Positions 12,933 through 24,527 of a stretch of 64,000 bases of DNA are shown one piece after another. The notes below the pieces were generated by a model, which worked only from the letters and a program-made list of their open reading frames with translations, was not told where the DNA came from and ran no database searches. Positions within the stretch are counted from its first letter, which is position 1, and each line of letters opens with the position of its first letter. Origin of the DNA: Diplocarpon mali (Eukaryota; Ascomycota; Leotiomycetes; Helotiales; Drepanopezizaceae). Where the stretch lies: assembly GCA_024741835.1 (NCBI GenBank), contig JAENRP010000209.1, positions 617-64,616 of the forward strand, given 5' to 3'. A program made the position numbers and the translations under genes.

Positions 12933-13807
12933 ATGAGAGCTACTCGGAATCTTTTGGCCAAAGGCTTCTTTGGCAGGAGCCTAGATGAATTCAAACGGCT
13001 CTCCGGGATTGGTCAGTCCTCAGATTCTCTGTACACATAGGCCATGCTAATTGACCTGGCTCCAAAGCTCTAAGAGCAGAAGGCACCCGGCGCGCGTTGA
13101 AACCTTACATCCTCCACACATTCCACGACCCCTCCTCGCTCCAAGACTGCAAGTTGATCTGCGACAGCGATGTGGGAGGCTTCTCTCGCGCGCATCTAGA
13201 CTGGATACCGCCTGTCAAATCCTCCTCCGAGTCCCTTCCTTCCACCGAGAATACAAATGGGCACGCGAAATTTCACGGCAAGATCTCTGTCGAACTGCCC
13301 GTAAATAGACCACAAATACAACGCTCGGGATATGCTGCATGGCGCACGAAAGACAGGCTTTTCACGATATTCGGCAAGTCGTTGTGGGATATTGACCCGT
13401 ATGCGTATCTGGCGCTGCGGATCAAGAGCGATGGGAGGAAATACTTCGTCAACATACAGACAGAGAGCATCGTGCCTACGGACCTGCACCAGCATAGATT
13501 ATACGCACGGAGACCGGGAGAGTGGGAGACGGTTCTCATCAAGTGGAACGAGTTTGTTCGAACGAACCATGGCATCGTGGTTGAACCACAGACGGAACTA
13601 CTGAGGCAGAAGGTCAGGACCGTAGGCATAGGCCTGATCGATAGAATACCAGGACCATTTGAGCTGTGTGTAGAGAGAATCTGGGCTTCAAATGGACTGG
13701 GCAAGGAACTTTTGAAGGAGGATGACCGGATAGAGGAGGGACAGTTGAAGAGCAAGCATGGCGAGAAGATCAGATGGAATGAGGGCAGGGTCGCGAAAGA
13801 ACCTTAG
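12933..13807 (+). CDS. CIA30: CIA30-family complex I intermediate-associated protein (NDUFAF1-like)
   Basis: Mitochondrial assembly factor for respiratory complex I; CIA30 was defined in Neurospora and its animal homologue is NDUFAF1. Exons 12933-13011 and 13068-13807, with a 56-nt intron (gtcagt donor, phase 1); total 272 aa. The ATG at 12933 gives a basic, hydroxylated N terminus (MRATRNLLAKGFFGRSL) that looks like a mitochondrial presequence. The family core follows: LHTFHDPSSLQDCKL, then a jelly-roll-like domain with SGYAAWRTK, YLALRIKSDGRKYFVNI, WETVLIKWNEFV and the C-terminal VRTVGIGLIDRIPGPFEL. The length suits the family. It lies alone between the RNA-binding gene and APC5. Confidence 0.85.
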
Positions 13808-14755
13808 CCATTGTGAGATACTGTGCCGGCAAACGGCAAGTACTCGAGCGAGATTCCACGAGTAATTGAGTGGCTCTGGTTGGAAGCACCTGTAAGCTAT
13901 ATTCGAACTTTTTTTTTTTTTGATAAGATTCTGTGGTGCATGTGCATTCCTTGCGAGATTTTGAAGACCCAGGGCATCCCCAATTCAACGGCAGACGTTT
14001 GCGCTCGGAAACCAAGTTGGCTTATCGTCAAGCTGCTTTTGAGTGCGTTCGATATGCCGTGTGCAGGCTCTGGTAAGTCCCAGGTTGCAAACGCAACTGG
14101 AAAACGCGCAACAGCCGTTTGGCTACAAAGAACATGAAGTGGCTAGATGCGCGGCACTTGAATGATGGAATCAATAGAATGCTGGAGATTGGGGGAGGTA
14201 AGGCATTACAAACCTGCAGTGGATTTATATATGCAGGCACGTTAGGATGAATCAGAGCAAGCGTGTGAGCGCGGATATTCTCCAACGTCATTATCTCTAG
14301 AAGACGGTCGCACTCCGTAAGGGTATCCCCAAGTCTTGTGACGAACATCGAATCGTTACATGCCAGCCTTGTGAGGGTACAAACCCATTGTTCAGCCTTG
14401 CCCAGGAGGTAGTTGGTTACCTACTTTGCTAGTTCTGCCTGATGTAGCGGACTTCGGACCAACCACCAGCACCCAGCGAGTATCAAAATTGTTAACTTTC
14501 TCACTCGGGCCGTGAGCGGAATCTGAGACCTGCATGGTCAAGAGGAGGTACTCCCAAAGTACCTAACCAGCAGATACTTGGAAGATCTCGAGGCTTCTTG
14601 GGAATCGGGATAGTCACGTGCAGTCGAGGAAAGCGCGTCCAGTGACGCGTCGGATCGCCTGTACACGGAACACGCCCACAACTGGGCTTGAGATGTCGGT
14701 CGATTCTGGTGAGGTAGGATTCGAATGACCGCTTTTAAATAAGGAGACAGCCGCG
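13808..14755. other. Intergenic region between CIA30 and APC5
   Basis: About 950 bp holding the CIA30 3' end and the APC5 promoter. It includes a poly-T run near 13,909-13,921. No gene, RNA gene or repeat is recognised. Confidence 0.5.
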
Positions 14756-17171
14756 ATGACTCGCTTTCTCACACCGTCGAAAATCGGCCTTCTAGCCCTG
14801 ATTGAACTCTATACCGATGCTGTTGTCCCCACCACTTCTACGATCCCGATACTCTCCTTCATACTGAACCAGCTTCTGCCTTCGTATCTCAAATCCCAGC
14901 CACGAGACCCGAGCAAGCCGCAGACTCTGCCCTTCATCCTCGACCTTGAATCCTTCGAAACGCTCCTAACAACCCACCCAGCCGCTTCTGGCCTTCCTGG
15001 CCGCTCATTATGGGATCACTTTCTGAAGAAGCTGTGGGAAATCGATAGCCTGGATGCCGTGCATGAGTTCTTCACGAAAAGAACCAATCTTCTGGCGAAG
15101 ACCAGGGAAGAAATAAGAACGGATGGCGAAATCGGCATTCCACCTCCCTCCGAAGACATGATCCTTCTATCGAGGACGTCGCCATTCGGAAGCTTCATAC
15201 GCAGGTCCAAAGTCGAGTACGAGCGTTTGGCGTTCAGCGACGCCTTGGCACTGTGGATGGCCTTCGTGACGTGGAGAGAGGGGTCGAGGAAGTACTGGAC
15301 GAAGAAGAATGGTGGCTTGGGCAGATGGGCTGGAGATAGGGCATTAGAGGAAGGAGAGCAAGAATGGGGAGCAGACGCGACAGAAATGCTGGAGCTTGTG
15401 GCTTACGGCGGGCTGTCGATCGAGGATCAAGATGGAGCCACGAGCACGGATGATGTTGAGAAGCTGTTGGAATTCCAAGTTGAACAGATGCAGAGTGAGG
15501 AGTCCGGAGTCCCCTTCAGTACTGTCACTAATGCCACTAGAACTGGGAAATAGGATATCAGATGAGGTCAAGGAAAGATTCAAAACTGTGCTGAGCAAGA
15601 GCATTGTGGTACCCAGCCTGTCCCATTATCTCAAGTGCGTAACGTGTAATTCGTAACTCGGTGCTGTGCTGATTGTGGCCAGCTTCCTTGATGCGTGGAG
15701 AGCTGGAGACTACCCCACATCTTTCGACCACCTCCATCGATATTTTGACTATACCATGCAGAACAGAGATCGTCTCTTCTACCAGTACGCCCTGATGAAC
15801 CTGGCTGTTCTCCAGGCCGACTTTGGGTGCTTCGACGAAGCCGTGGCTGCGATGCTGGAAACAGTCTCAACTGCTCGAGAGAACAAAGATATGGCCTGTC
15901 TGAACTTCGCGCTCAATTGGCTCTATCATTTCGGGAAAGCACACCCCAAAGTCATCAGGGGGACCGACTCTACCAACATCCTAGGAGTGGAGCGAGAGGG
16001 CCTTGCCTTTCTCAGGATCAAGGCGAAAGAGACGGGCATGTGGACGCTCTGGAGTTCGTCGTTACTCAGTGAAGCCAAATTAGGAATGTCGAACGGCGAA
16101 AGCGTTGCAACTGCCTTCGAGAACATCCTCAAAAGCTCCCAGCTCACCGTGGAGAAGAATATGAAGAGCATGATGGGGCCGCAAATAGCAATGCAGTCTT
16201 CTCTATGGGGACGATTAGGTATTGCTCATCTATCCAGACAGTACTGCGACATCTTCCTCAGCTGCCATTCTCGCTTCGCCCTCTTTGACGATACCCTGAG
16301 ATTTACCTGCAAGGTGGCTCATCTCCTGGCAGAGAGGGGTAGATATGACGAGGCCATGGAGAAGCTGGAAAGCTTAGACGAGAATTCGCTTCGATCATGG
16401 AAGGCGAACCAGTACTGGCAGAAGTATCGAGCCATCCTCCGTCTCAAACGGGATCTGCATAAGAATAACTTGAATGGAGCGAACCATCTGCTGTCACAGC
16501 TCCTTCAGTGCAATGGCTCCGATACCGACACAGAACTTGCCTTTGAGACCAATACTCTACACATCGATTACTTGATACGGCGCACTGACTACGGCGGCGC
16601 TTTGGCAAAAATTGAGCACATGGCGTCAGAGATGAAGGAGGATGGGGATGACCTCAACCTGAGAGTCAAGCTCCTTACCATTAAGGCGATGCTTCAAGAC
16701 AAATCCGGACGCCCCCAGAAGGGCTTTTCGGTGGCAGTCCGCGCAGCAAGTATTGCTTGGCGAGCGCGGTTGATTCCTGCTTTATGGGGAGCAATGGGAG
16801 CCATTGCTAACATCTTGACCTCTCTTTCGGAATTCCAAGCGTCGACCCAAATCTTGATTGCTATCATACCTCGGGCCTTGGAATACGAAAACTGCTCTCT
16901 CAGCGCGCAGCTCTACTCTTTCCTGGCTGATGCCTACATGGGACTTGCTGGGCAAGCAGGGCCGGGGAGTTTGAAGAGAAAGGAAAACTTGATGAGATGC
17001 CTGGAGTTCGTCGGCCGTTCTTTTGACGAGTATTCTGCCCTGGAAGATATCAATGGACAATGCGAGATGATGGCTAAGAAGGCAACCATCATGAAAGTTG
17101 TTGGAGAGAATGTGCTGGCCAACGACTATGCAGGTGCCTACCTGGATTTGAAGAGGGGCTCGTCGGCGTAA
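14756..17171 (+). CDS. APC5: Anaphase-promoting complex subunit 5
   Basis: TPR-repeat scaffold subunit of the anaphase-promoting complex, the nuclear ubiquitin ligase controlling mitotic exit. Exons 14756-15494, 15541-15634 and 15683-17171; introns of 46 and 48 nt; 773 aa. The start MTRFLTPSKIGLLALIELYTD is the usual APC5 N terminus. The Apc5 TPR signature region lies at the start of exon 3: FLDAWRAGDYPTSFDHLHRY followed by LFYQYALMNLAVLQADFG. Further helical repeats continue to the end. APC5 is commonly found beside COX13 and APN2 next to the MAT locus of Pezizomycotina, as it is here, which supports both the call and the reading of the region. Confidence 0.9.
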
Positions 17172-17939
17172 ATGTTAGATATGATACCCATGGTTGATGC
17201 CAATATTAGTTACACTTTGCCAGCGTCAACCGTAGCTTTTGTTCTTACTGATGCTCTATCGTGCCTGCACATACGGCTGCAACTTCTTTTAGGTATTCGA
17301 ACTATACAGTTTCATCTACTGTCTCGGGCTTAGTATCATTATTCCAACCTGTCTTCACTGGACCGCTTGGTAAATTCCGCCAGCAGGAAGAATAGTTCAT
17401 GCCTCGTATGTGACCTCAGCGGCAGGATTGGCCCGGCGAAACTACAAGCCAGAGAGCTCTGTCACGAGGGCATTCGTCTCTACCGCCCAGATTCATCCTG
17501 CCCACCGCCTGTTCCTCGGCATCCGACACTCAATGGCGGCATAAGCTTCCTCTCTACTTCCCTTGAGCCCCGCCCCTTCACCGGAACTCCGTCGTCTTGG
17601 TACCTAGCACCTGCTAGCCTATGGAGAGTGGCCGGAGATTGCTGCGGCCCTCGTACGGTGTCGTATCCTCTTTGGCTTGGGATCGATTCCCAACGTTAAG
17701 CGGAGATGCTCTTTTCCAACCCTGCAAGACTACCTCCTCCGCAACGTCTAAGATTGTAAGTCTGCCGTCTGTGGAAAACTGTCTGGGTTCAAATAGGCTT
17801 CAGAACTGTGAAACACCGCGTGGCATGTAGTATTGCTGGGACTCAAGGAGAAATGTACAGTCTTGCGTGCCCTATCCCAGCCAGCACCACCCTTCTCAAG
17901 CTCTCCTCGATAACCGATTCCGCTCAACATTCCATGCCC
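17172..17939. other. Convergent 3' flank between APC5 and COX13
   Basis: About 770 bp between two genes that end towards each other. Nothing with coding structure or repeats was seen. Confidence 0.5.
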
Positions 17940-18608
17940 TTACTCGCTCTTCTTGTGGTAGTTTACCTTGTCATTCCAGCTATATCCAGAGTCAGCATTT
18001 GCATGTATGGCCGTACATGCCGGTCTACTTCCTGGCTCGGGGCAGAACTTACAAAGCGGTCTGCGCAAGAGTTAGCTTAGAGAATTAGAAGAGAGAGGGA
18101 CCCAGTGAACTCACCTTGTCTCCATCCCCCCAGAAGAAGTTCTTGGTTCGGATGTTCTGGTATGGGTATTCCACCCTCTCTTCTAGAGGCGGCATGTGCT
18201 CCCAGTGGTCCCAATGCTCGTTCCACAAGACCCAGGCGTTGGCACCAGAGATGATCAAGGCCGGGACAGCGACGCTGAGGAGTCAATCGGTCAGCTTCTT
18301 CCCTCTTCCCGTCTGCCGCTTCTTCCACCAAGAGGGCACCTCACTAGATCGACAGCTTGCGCCACAAATCTGCGCACTCGTCAGCGTCGTCTCCCACCCC
18401 TCGGCCCCAGCGATCACATACCACTCGTAGCAGCGGCGTGGTCCTTCACGGCCTTCCTCTCGCGGTTGAAAGCGTTATCCTCGGCACCGTGGAAGCCGGA
18501 GGTCTCGCTGCTCGCAAACCGCCGTTGGAGAGGCGTGCGGACAGCAGGCGTGCGCAGCTGGGGAGCGAAGCGCTGGGAGGCGCGTAGCATCGTGCGGTGA
18601 GGGAACAT
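17940..18608 (-). CDS. COX13: Cytochrome c oxidase subunit VIa, mitochondrial precursor
   Basis: Small nuclear-encoded subunit of respiratory complex IV in the inner mitochondrial membrane (family COX6A). Five exons on the minus strand: 18608-18422, 18369-18345, 18274-18115, 18060-18053 and 17979-17940; 139 aa. The presequence is MFPHRTMLRASQRF; an in-frame ATG at 18656 would extend it by 16 residues but fits a presequence less well. The single membrane span is VAVPALIISGANAWVLW, followed by HWEHMPPLEERVEYPYQNI and FFWGDGDKTAFWNDKVNY, the family signature. Exon 4 is only 8 nt (ACCGCTTT), supplying T, A and part of F; every phase matches and each intron has gt..ag ends. Located head-to-head with APN2, 259 bp between starts, as at many fungal MAT loci. 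Confidence 0.9.
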
Positions 18609-18867
18609 GTTGGCTTCTTGTCGGTTCAATGGCTCTTGGAATTCTGGGTTGCGCAATTCAGAGGAGTCGTCAGGTACGCTTCAGGATTCGAGGCGGCTGA
18701 CTAAGCGCTTGCTTGTCATATGACGAGGCGATTCGGCGCGTCCCTCTTCGTACACGGAGATCATGAAGCCGGGGCTGTGAGCTTGGAGAATGGCTGACTT
18801 GGCTTGACAGGAGTTAGGAGCAGTGCCATGTCTCGAGGTCTGAACCAAGTTTGCAGGCATCAAACTC
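18609..18867. promoter_or_regulatory. Shared COX13/APN2 divergent promoter
   Basis: 259 bp between the start codons of COX13 (-) and APN2 (+), so both promoters and 5' UTRs must lie or overlap here. No specific binding site is claimed. Confidence 0.55.
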
Positions 18868-21116
18868 ATGAATATGGAAGACAAAGCCAAGCGGGGTCTC
18901 CGGATCACGACCTGGAATGGTAAGTCCAAGATCTTTGGATTTGAAATTGATGCTGTCTTTACAAATCGATGTGAATGCTAATCAGAAACAGTAAACGGTA
19001 TCAGGTCAGTTGTGCCAGAGGCCATCTGCACCTTGGCTGCTCTAGCCAGGATGCTGGATGCTGAGTACCGAACAGGAATCCCTTTGGATATCAGCCATGG
19101 CGTCAAGAAAGGACATTTTCCGTATGTGATATGCCTGGGAGCTGTAAGCGTGACGTCTCCTGACCCTTCTAGGCCATGTTCGAGATCCTCCAGGCAGATA
19201 TTGTTATCATGCAGGAGACCAAGATCCAGAGGAAGGACCTCCGCGATGACATGGTTCTGGTCCCCGGCTGGGATGTGTTTTTCAGCCTCCCAAAGCATAA
19301 GAAGGGTACGGGGAGTTCATACACAAGCCCATGAGCTTGGCTGACAAGACCAGGGTACTCGGGAGTTGCTGTTTACACTCGCAATTCTGTCTGCGCCCCT
19401 ATCCGAGCCGAAGAAGGCATCACGGGTGTTTTGACTCCACCAAATTCCCCCACGAGCTTCTCCGACCTCTCTGAAGACCAGCAGATTGGTGGATATCCCA
19501 GTCCTCGCCAGCTTTCCGAATGCTCTCTTGACGCTGCGACGTTGGACTCCGAAGGCCGCTGTGTCATCCTCGAGTTCCCTGCATTTGTGCTCATCGGTAC
19601 TTACTGCCCTGCAAATCGAGATGAATCGAGAGACCATTTCCGTATCGGCTTCTTGAATGCCTTGGATGCTCGTGTACGTAATCTTGTAGCTGCTGGTAAG
19701 AGGGTCTTCTTGACTGGGGACTTGAACATCGTTCAAGGGCCAATTGACTCGGCGAATGCGGAGGAGCAACTGCGGAAGCAGGGAATCACGAGCGAGGAAT
19801 ACATCTCAACTCCGGCAAGGAGAATGCTGAACCAGCTTCTCGTAGGTGGGGAAGTCGTCGGGGATCGAGACGAAGGCAGAGAGGAACCAGTCATGTGGGA
19901 TATCTGTCGGTCCTTCCATCCCACACGCAAAGGAATGTTCACGTGCTGGGAGCAGAAGATCAACGCTCGTCCAGGAAATTTCGGCTCTCGGATTGACTAC
20001 GTTCTCTGCAGTCAGGACTGGAAGGACTGGTTCTGCGAGTCCGATATCCAGGAAGGTCTCATGGGGTCTGATCACTGCCCTGTATATGCCGTACTGATGG
20101 AGAAGGTCACGATCGATGGCAGAGAGGTGCACATCCGGGACATGATGAGCTCTGGGATCTTCGAGGATGGCATAAGACAACGGGAATGGTGTGCGAAGGA
20201 TCTACTTCCAATGTCTGCCAGGCTTATACCAGAATTCGATCGTCGCCGCAGCATTCGGGACATGTTCAGCAAGAGACCTCCCCTCCCGGCAGCAGAAAGC
20301 CCTGCCCAGGGTATGGTTTTACGAGATGCCAGCCAAGGTGGAGGTTCACTGCCACCGAATGGAACAACTATGCCTGGAGAGGCTCTTGCCAAAGATTCTG
20401 CGAGTGCTGCACGCGTTTCTGCCGCAAATGATAAACCAAGAGAGCCAAAATATACAGACACCTCCATGGCGAAAGAGCCGAAGACGGCCTTGATGCCAGG
20501 TCCTGCGAAGCCCGTCAAACGACCAAGTGATTCCTCTTCATCCATACGGCCTCAGAAGCGTGGCAAGACTGGCACAAATTCGAAGACGGCAGGAGGCAAG
20601 GGACAGTCTGCAAAAGCACAGAGCAGTCTGATGGGATTCTTCAAGCCCAAAGCACAGCAACTAGACAGCCCGCCGGGGCTGGGGAGCCAGAAAAATTCAA
20701 TTCATGATGCAGACTCGGACACAGCAAGCCTCGCAGACAATGATATCCCGTCTGGATCTCCGAGCCCAGATCACTCTGCCAAGCAAATGTCATCTTCTAC
20801 GGATGACTTCAACACCTATCCCCCCCCGAAGACATCCGACCCTGCAGACCCGGTTGATGTGGTCGACCCAATTGTTGCCAAGGAAGGCTGGTCAAAGCTC
20901 TTGGGAGGCAAGCGGATTGTCCCTCGGTGCGAACACGACGAGCCCTGCATCAGTCATATCACGAGAAAGGCTGGTGAGAACTGCGGGAGATCATTCTTCA
21001 TGTGCCCGAGGCCTCTGGGCCCCTCTGGGAAGAAGGAAAAGAACACCGAATGGCGCTGTGGCACTTTTATTTGGAGCAGCGACTGGTCTCTGAAGAATGC
21101 GCTTGATGCTCGCTAA
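18868..21116 (+). CDS. APN2: DNA-(apurinic or apyrimidinic site) lyase 2, class II AP endonuclease
   Basis: Base-excision repair nuclease cleaving 5' of abasic sites, exonuclease III (ExoIII/APE2) family. Exons 18868-18919, 18992-19004, 19076-19121, 19173-19305 and 19354-21116; 668 aa. The joined N terminus reads RITTWNVNGIRNPFGY, with WNVNGIR spread over exons 1 and 2; exon 2 is a 13-nt microexon. Catalytic motifs follow: IVIMQETKIQR (metal-binding Glu), FLTGDLNIVQGP, RIDYVLCS and GSDHCPVYAVL (C-terminal Asp-His pair). A linker of about 250 residues with a SSLMGFFKPK motif resembling a PCNA-interacting (PIP-like) peptide precedes the C-terminal GRF zinc finger (RCEHDEPC..NCGRSFFMCPRP..WRCGTFIW). 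APN2 is the classic left flank of MAT in Pezizomycotina. The protein has family-normal length and no lesions. Confidence 0.93.
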
Positions 21117-22701
21117 AGTGCAGTTTCATGGTCAGGTCGATTCATTCAGATGAGGAGCTATGAGTTCTACGCAATATCGCAGTAGGCTAAGTCAGGGATG
21201 AGAGGCTCTACTTGATTTGTTTCTGGGTTATACTAATATACACTTGCAGGAACAAGCTGTGGTACGAGGGCACATATCCGACCATCTCGCTGTAACTATG
21301 GCATCTCCCTTGGTATTGACAGCTAGTATCGAGGCAGCTAACCAGCCGCGAGGTCGAAGAAGCGACTGGGTGTGCATAGGATCGGGCCTGGGATACCGAG
21401 GCATCTAGAAGCATCTCGCTGGGACACCAAGAATGCGCACACGGTACCAAGATGGCACTTGTAGGTCCCGGGATATGATATCAGGAGGGTACGGAGGGGG
21501 AAATGGCAGCTTCCAAACAACAACATCACCACGATCCTCTTCTTCAGATCTATCGGCTTCACGTGCCCACCTCTCTCTGACTTCCCTGCTCTAAGATTGA
21601 CTGTGCCACCAACAACCCCACGGAAGAGCCCTGCAAAACACCGAATACCGAGCCGTAACCCGCAGATCGTGCCATCACCGATCACCTCCCCAAACCAAGC
21701 AGCGCACCCACCGCATTCGCAGGTCACGTTTCCCCCTTGGACCCCCTTCTCCATCCCCAAGCCAGCTCGGCCTCCGCCTCCCCGGCACCTGGACCTGAAC
21801 CTGAACCTGAACCTCATCCTCGGAGCAGAGCCTCACCCGCTCGTCTGCACGCTCAACGCCCCGCCCCGCCATCTGGCTCCGTTCCCTGTTGGAAAAACAC
21901 CCGCCTCCCCCGTTTCCAGAACACGCGAGACGACCAGCCCCCCGAGTTCGTGGGCCGCGCGAGGCCGCCAGCCTCCGGCATTCAGGGACGGCGCTAGACG
22001 ACCAGCCCCCGAGATTCGCCAGTTTGCCAGTTCGCCAGCTCGGGAAAGGTGAGGGCGCGAGGGGCGAGGGGCGAGGGGCGAGGGGGTTTTGTGCCCGTCG
22101 CGCGTGGCGTTGCCGGGCCAGCCGCGGCCGGAACCTCGCGACGGGGGCTGGTAAACAAAGCACAGGGCTTGCATCTGCGCGCGCTGCCGCACAATCTCCA
22201 AACCGGCTACAGGGCAGGAGGGGGAAACGTTGGGCTCTCTGAACGCATTGTGTATTATTCTAGTCAGAGGTTGCTATGGTGCTTTGAATCTAGTTTACAG
22301 TTTTTCACCCATCCATCCATCCGTGATCGGTCCATGTCCATCCTAGGCTCCGGTGAACGAGACCCCAAAGGTCCCAGTGGCTGTGAGCGGCCGACAAATA
22401 GAATCAGGACGCCGCGGCAAAACAAACAACGGGCTGGGGTATCATGCGATGCAAGAGTAACGCTGGTCAGGAAAGGCTGTACAGGATATGTCTCCAGTCC
22501 CCTGAAAGCTGATGATCATGTGAGAAGGCTGGAACACCGGTATTCAGAACAGTGGTATTCAATGCCGGAAGTCTCGATGGAAGCGGTGACTGGTCAATTT
22601 TCGCGAGCACTGAGGCCCCGTCGGATGATCGCCGCTTTGCTGTCCCCGTTGGTGAAGACCAGAGACGTGGAAAGGGCGGCGGCAAGTTGATGTGGTTTTC
22701 C
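21117..22701. other. MAT left flank, APN2 to MAT1-2-1
   Basis: About 1.6 kb between the stop codons of APN2 (+) and MAT1-2-1 (-). The middle, about 21,600-22,200, is very GC-rich with repeated 'cgaggggcgaggggc' and 'cctgaacctgaac' type direct repeats, then composition falls towards MAT1-2-1. No gene is supported. The left edge of the idiomorph should lie in this interval or close to it, but it cannot be placed without a MAT1-1 strain. Confidence 0.5.
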
Positions 22702-24107
22702 TTAGTCTTGGGAAAAGAAGAGGCTTGCGAGGTCCGTATCAAATTCTGACTCGATGAATTCGTAGCCGTAATTATCGTTGACGCCGAAGTTGAGTGGTCT
22801 ATGAGCCATGGGGCCATTGATCTCATTGAAGCGAGCCCGATCTTCGTCTGTCTCGAAGTCGCTCATTAGTCTGGTGGCGTTATCGTAATCCAAGGAGAGC
22901 AAGGGATCATCTGGTTGGGTTGGGGCGGTGATCATAGCAGCAAAGTCCTCGCGATGGCCTTGATCCAGAGTCTGCAACTCGAAACCTTGTCCTTGTGGCT
23001 CCATGACCGGGATATCGATCAATCCGCCAATGTCAGATTGACCGGCAACAGTGGACCACTCATTAACTGGTAGCATGGCCGTTGGAAACGTTGGTCTCTC
23101 CATGTTTGGAAACTCGGGAATCTCGGGCATGGTAGGGAATGGGAGTTGCTCGGGAGCGTTGGCTGAAGCTCGGCCGATGCGGGCAATCTTCTTCTTGGTC
23201 ATGCGACGCTTCTTCTCTGATGACTTTCTTGGTCTGAAGGCATAATCTGGGTAAAGTAGGGCATGCTCTTCCTTGGCCTTTTGAGCGAGACCTTTGTAAT
23301 GTTGAACAAGAACGGCGGGGGCAGTCTTCCACATCTGGGAAATGATTTGAGCTGTGGTAAGTTAGTGTTTGTCGATGAGCTTGGCAGGATCAGAAGCTTA
23401 CAGATATGAATGTTGCTAAGATGCGGATTATCGCGAGCAACAGACGCCTGTATTTGAGTGCGGAAGATGATAAAGCAGTTCATTGGGCGGGGAATCTCTG
23501 CTCGAGCAGGTCGGCGCACTGCTCCCGATGAAGAGGTAGTGGTAGCGATGATGCTGCTGGATGCAAGGGTGTTGTTGGGGGAGGTGTACAAGATTGGTGC
23601 GGTAGCAACACTGAGAGAAGAATCTGTAGCAGTGACCTGGTCGGTTTGATCAGACAGGTTTCCAGAATTAATTGCAAGTTCATCGGAAGTGATGACTCGG
23701 GCGCTGGCAGTGAGCTGTTGCTCGGTGTCACGATTGTTGACATCAGTTGCGGGGCCGTCAACAATGATGGGGATATCACCAGCGACGTCGACGTAGCGGC
23801 AAACCCTATCAAAGAAGGATTTGGGGCCCAGGAAGACACGGGGCAGTTTGTTGCAGCGCAACCACATGAGGTCTGGGTAGTTGTCGGTCCTGTGAAAAGT
23901 AAGGATGTGCGCGTAGTTCCGAGGTGTAACTTACAAGTATAGCTCCATCGTATGAACTCGCCAGTTAGCATCCCAGCCTGAGAGTCTCGACTCCATGATG
24001 GTAACCACACCATTCTCGTCGCGCTCTCCATTTTCAACTCTCATTCTGGTTTCCCAATGGTGGGTGAACTCGCCCGCCGAGGCTGGTGCGGTTATTTGGG
24101 ACGACAT
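22702..24107 (-). CDS. MAT1-2-1: Mating-type HMG-box transcription factor MAT1-2-1
   Basis: Master regulator of the MAT1-2 mating identity: a nuclear, sequence-specific DNA-binding protein with one MATA_HMG box. Exons on the minus strand: 24107-23935, 23889-23402 and 23351-22702; introns of 45 and 50 nt; 436 aa. The HMG box spans about residues 187-265: IPRPMNCFIIFRTQIQ, then HLSNIHIS and QIISQMWKTAPAVLVQHYKG, followed by basic RPRKSSEKKRR. The second intron interrupts the HMG-box serine codon (phase 1), the intron position usual in fungal MAT1-2-1 genes. The N terminus carries SGWDANWRVHTMELYL; the C terminus is acidic. An upstream in-frame ATG at 24182 would add 25 residues. It is divergent from the unrecognised gene at 24528 and convergent with APN2. 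Its presence marks this chromosome as carrying a MAT1-2 idiomorph. Confidence 0.92.
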
Positions 24108-24527
24108 CACGAGGTCGGATGCGATTAGTTTTTGGGCGAAGATCTGTATTTGAAACGATCGGTGATGTGCAGAAGCAATCAAGAAATGGAATTATGCTTG
24201 TAGTTGGACTTGGGCGATGTTGTATGGTTGAGGTTTAGGTGATTTGGTTTTGAGCGTGGTGAGAGATTTATAGATTTAAAATTGTGCGGGAAGACGCTAA
24301 GTTGGAAGCGAGCATCAAAGGTGAATGCGAACTCCAGCCACGATTATTCTCTGTCCCCTTAGAAGTCACTTCAAAAGCGAGCTTGATAATTTGCACGGGC
24401 TCGCTCAGCAAGGCAGAGCGAACCTGCTAACGCACAGTGCTTGTACGTAACCTATACACGGGTCACAATATTTCTGAACAACTATCTCGATCAGCAAGTC
24501 AGCAAGTGTAAACATCGCGGATTCAAG
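24108..24527. promoter_or_regulatory. Divergent promoter inside the MAT1-2 idiomorph
   Basis: 420 bp between the start codons of MAT1-2-1 (-) and the unrecognised gene (+). Its content is AT-richer than the flanks. Head-to-head arrangement suggests coordinated expression of the two idiomorph genes; I cannot point to a specific operator. Confidence 0.5.
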
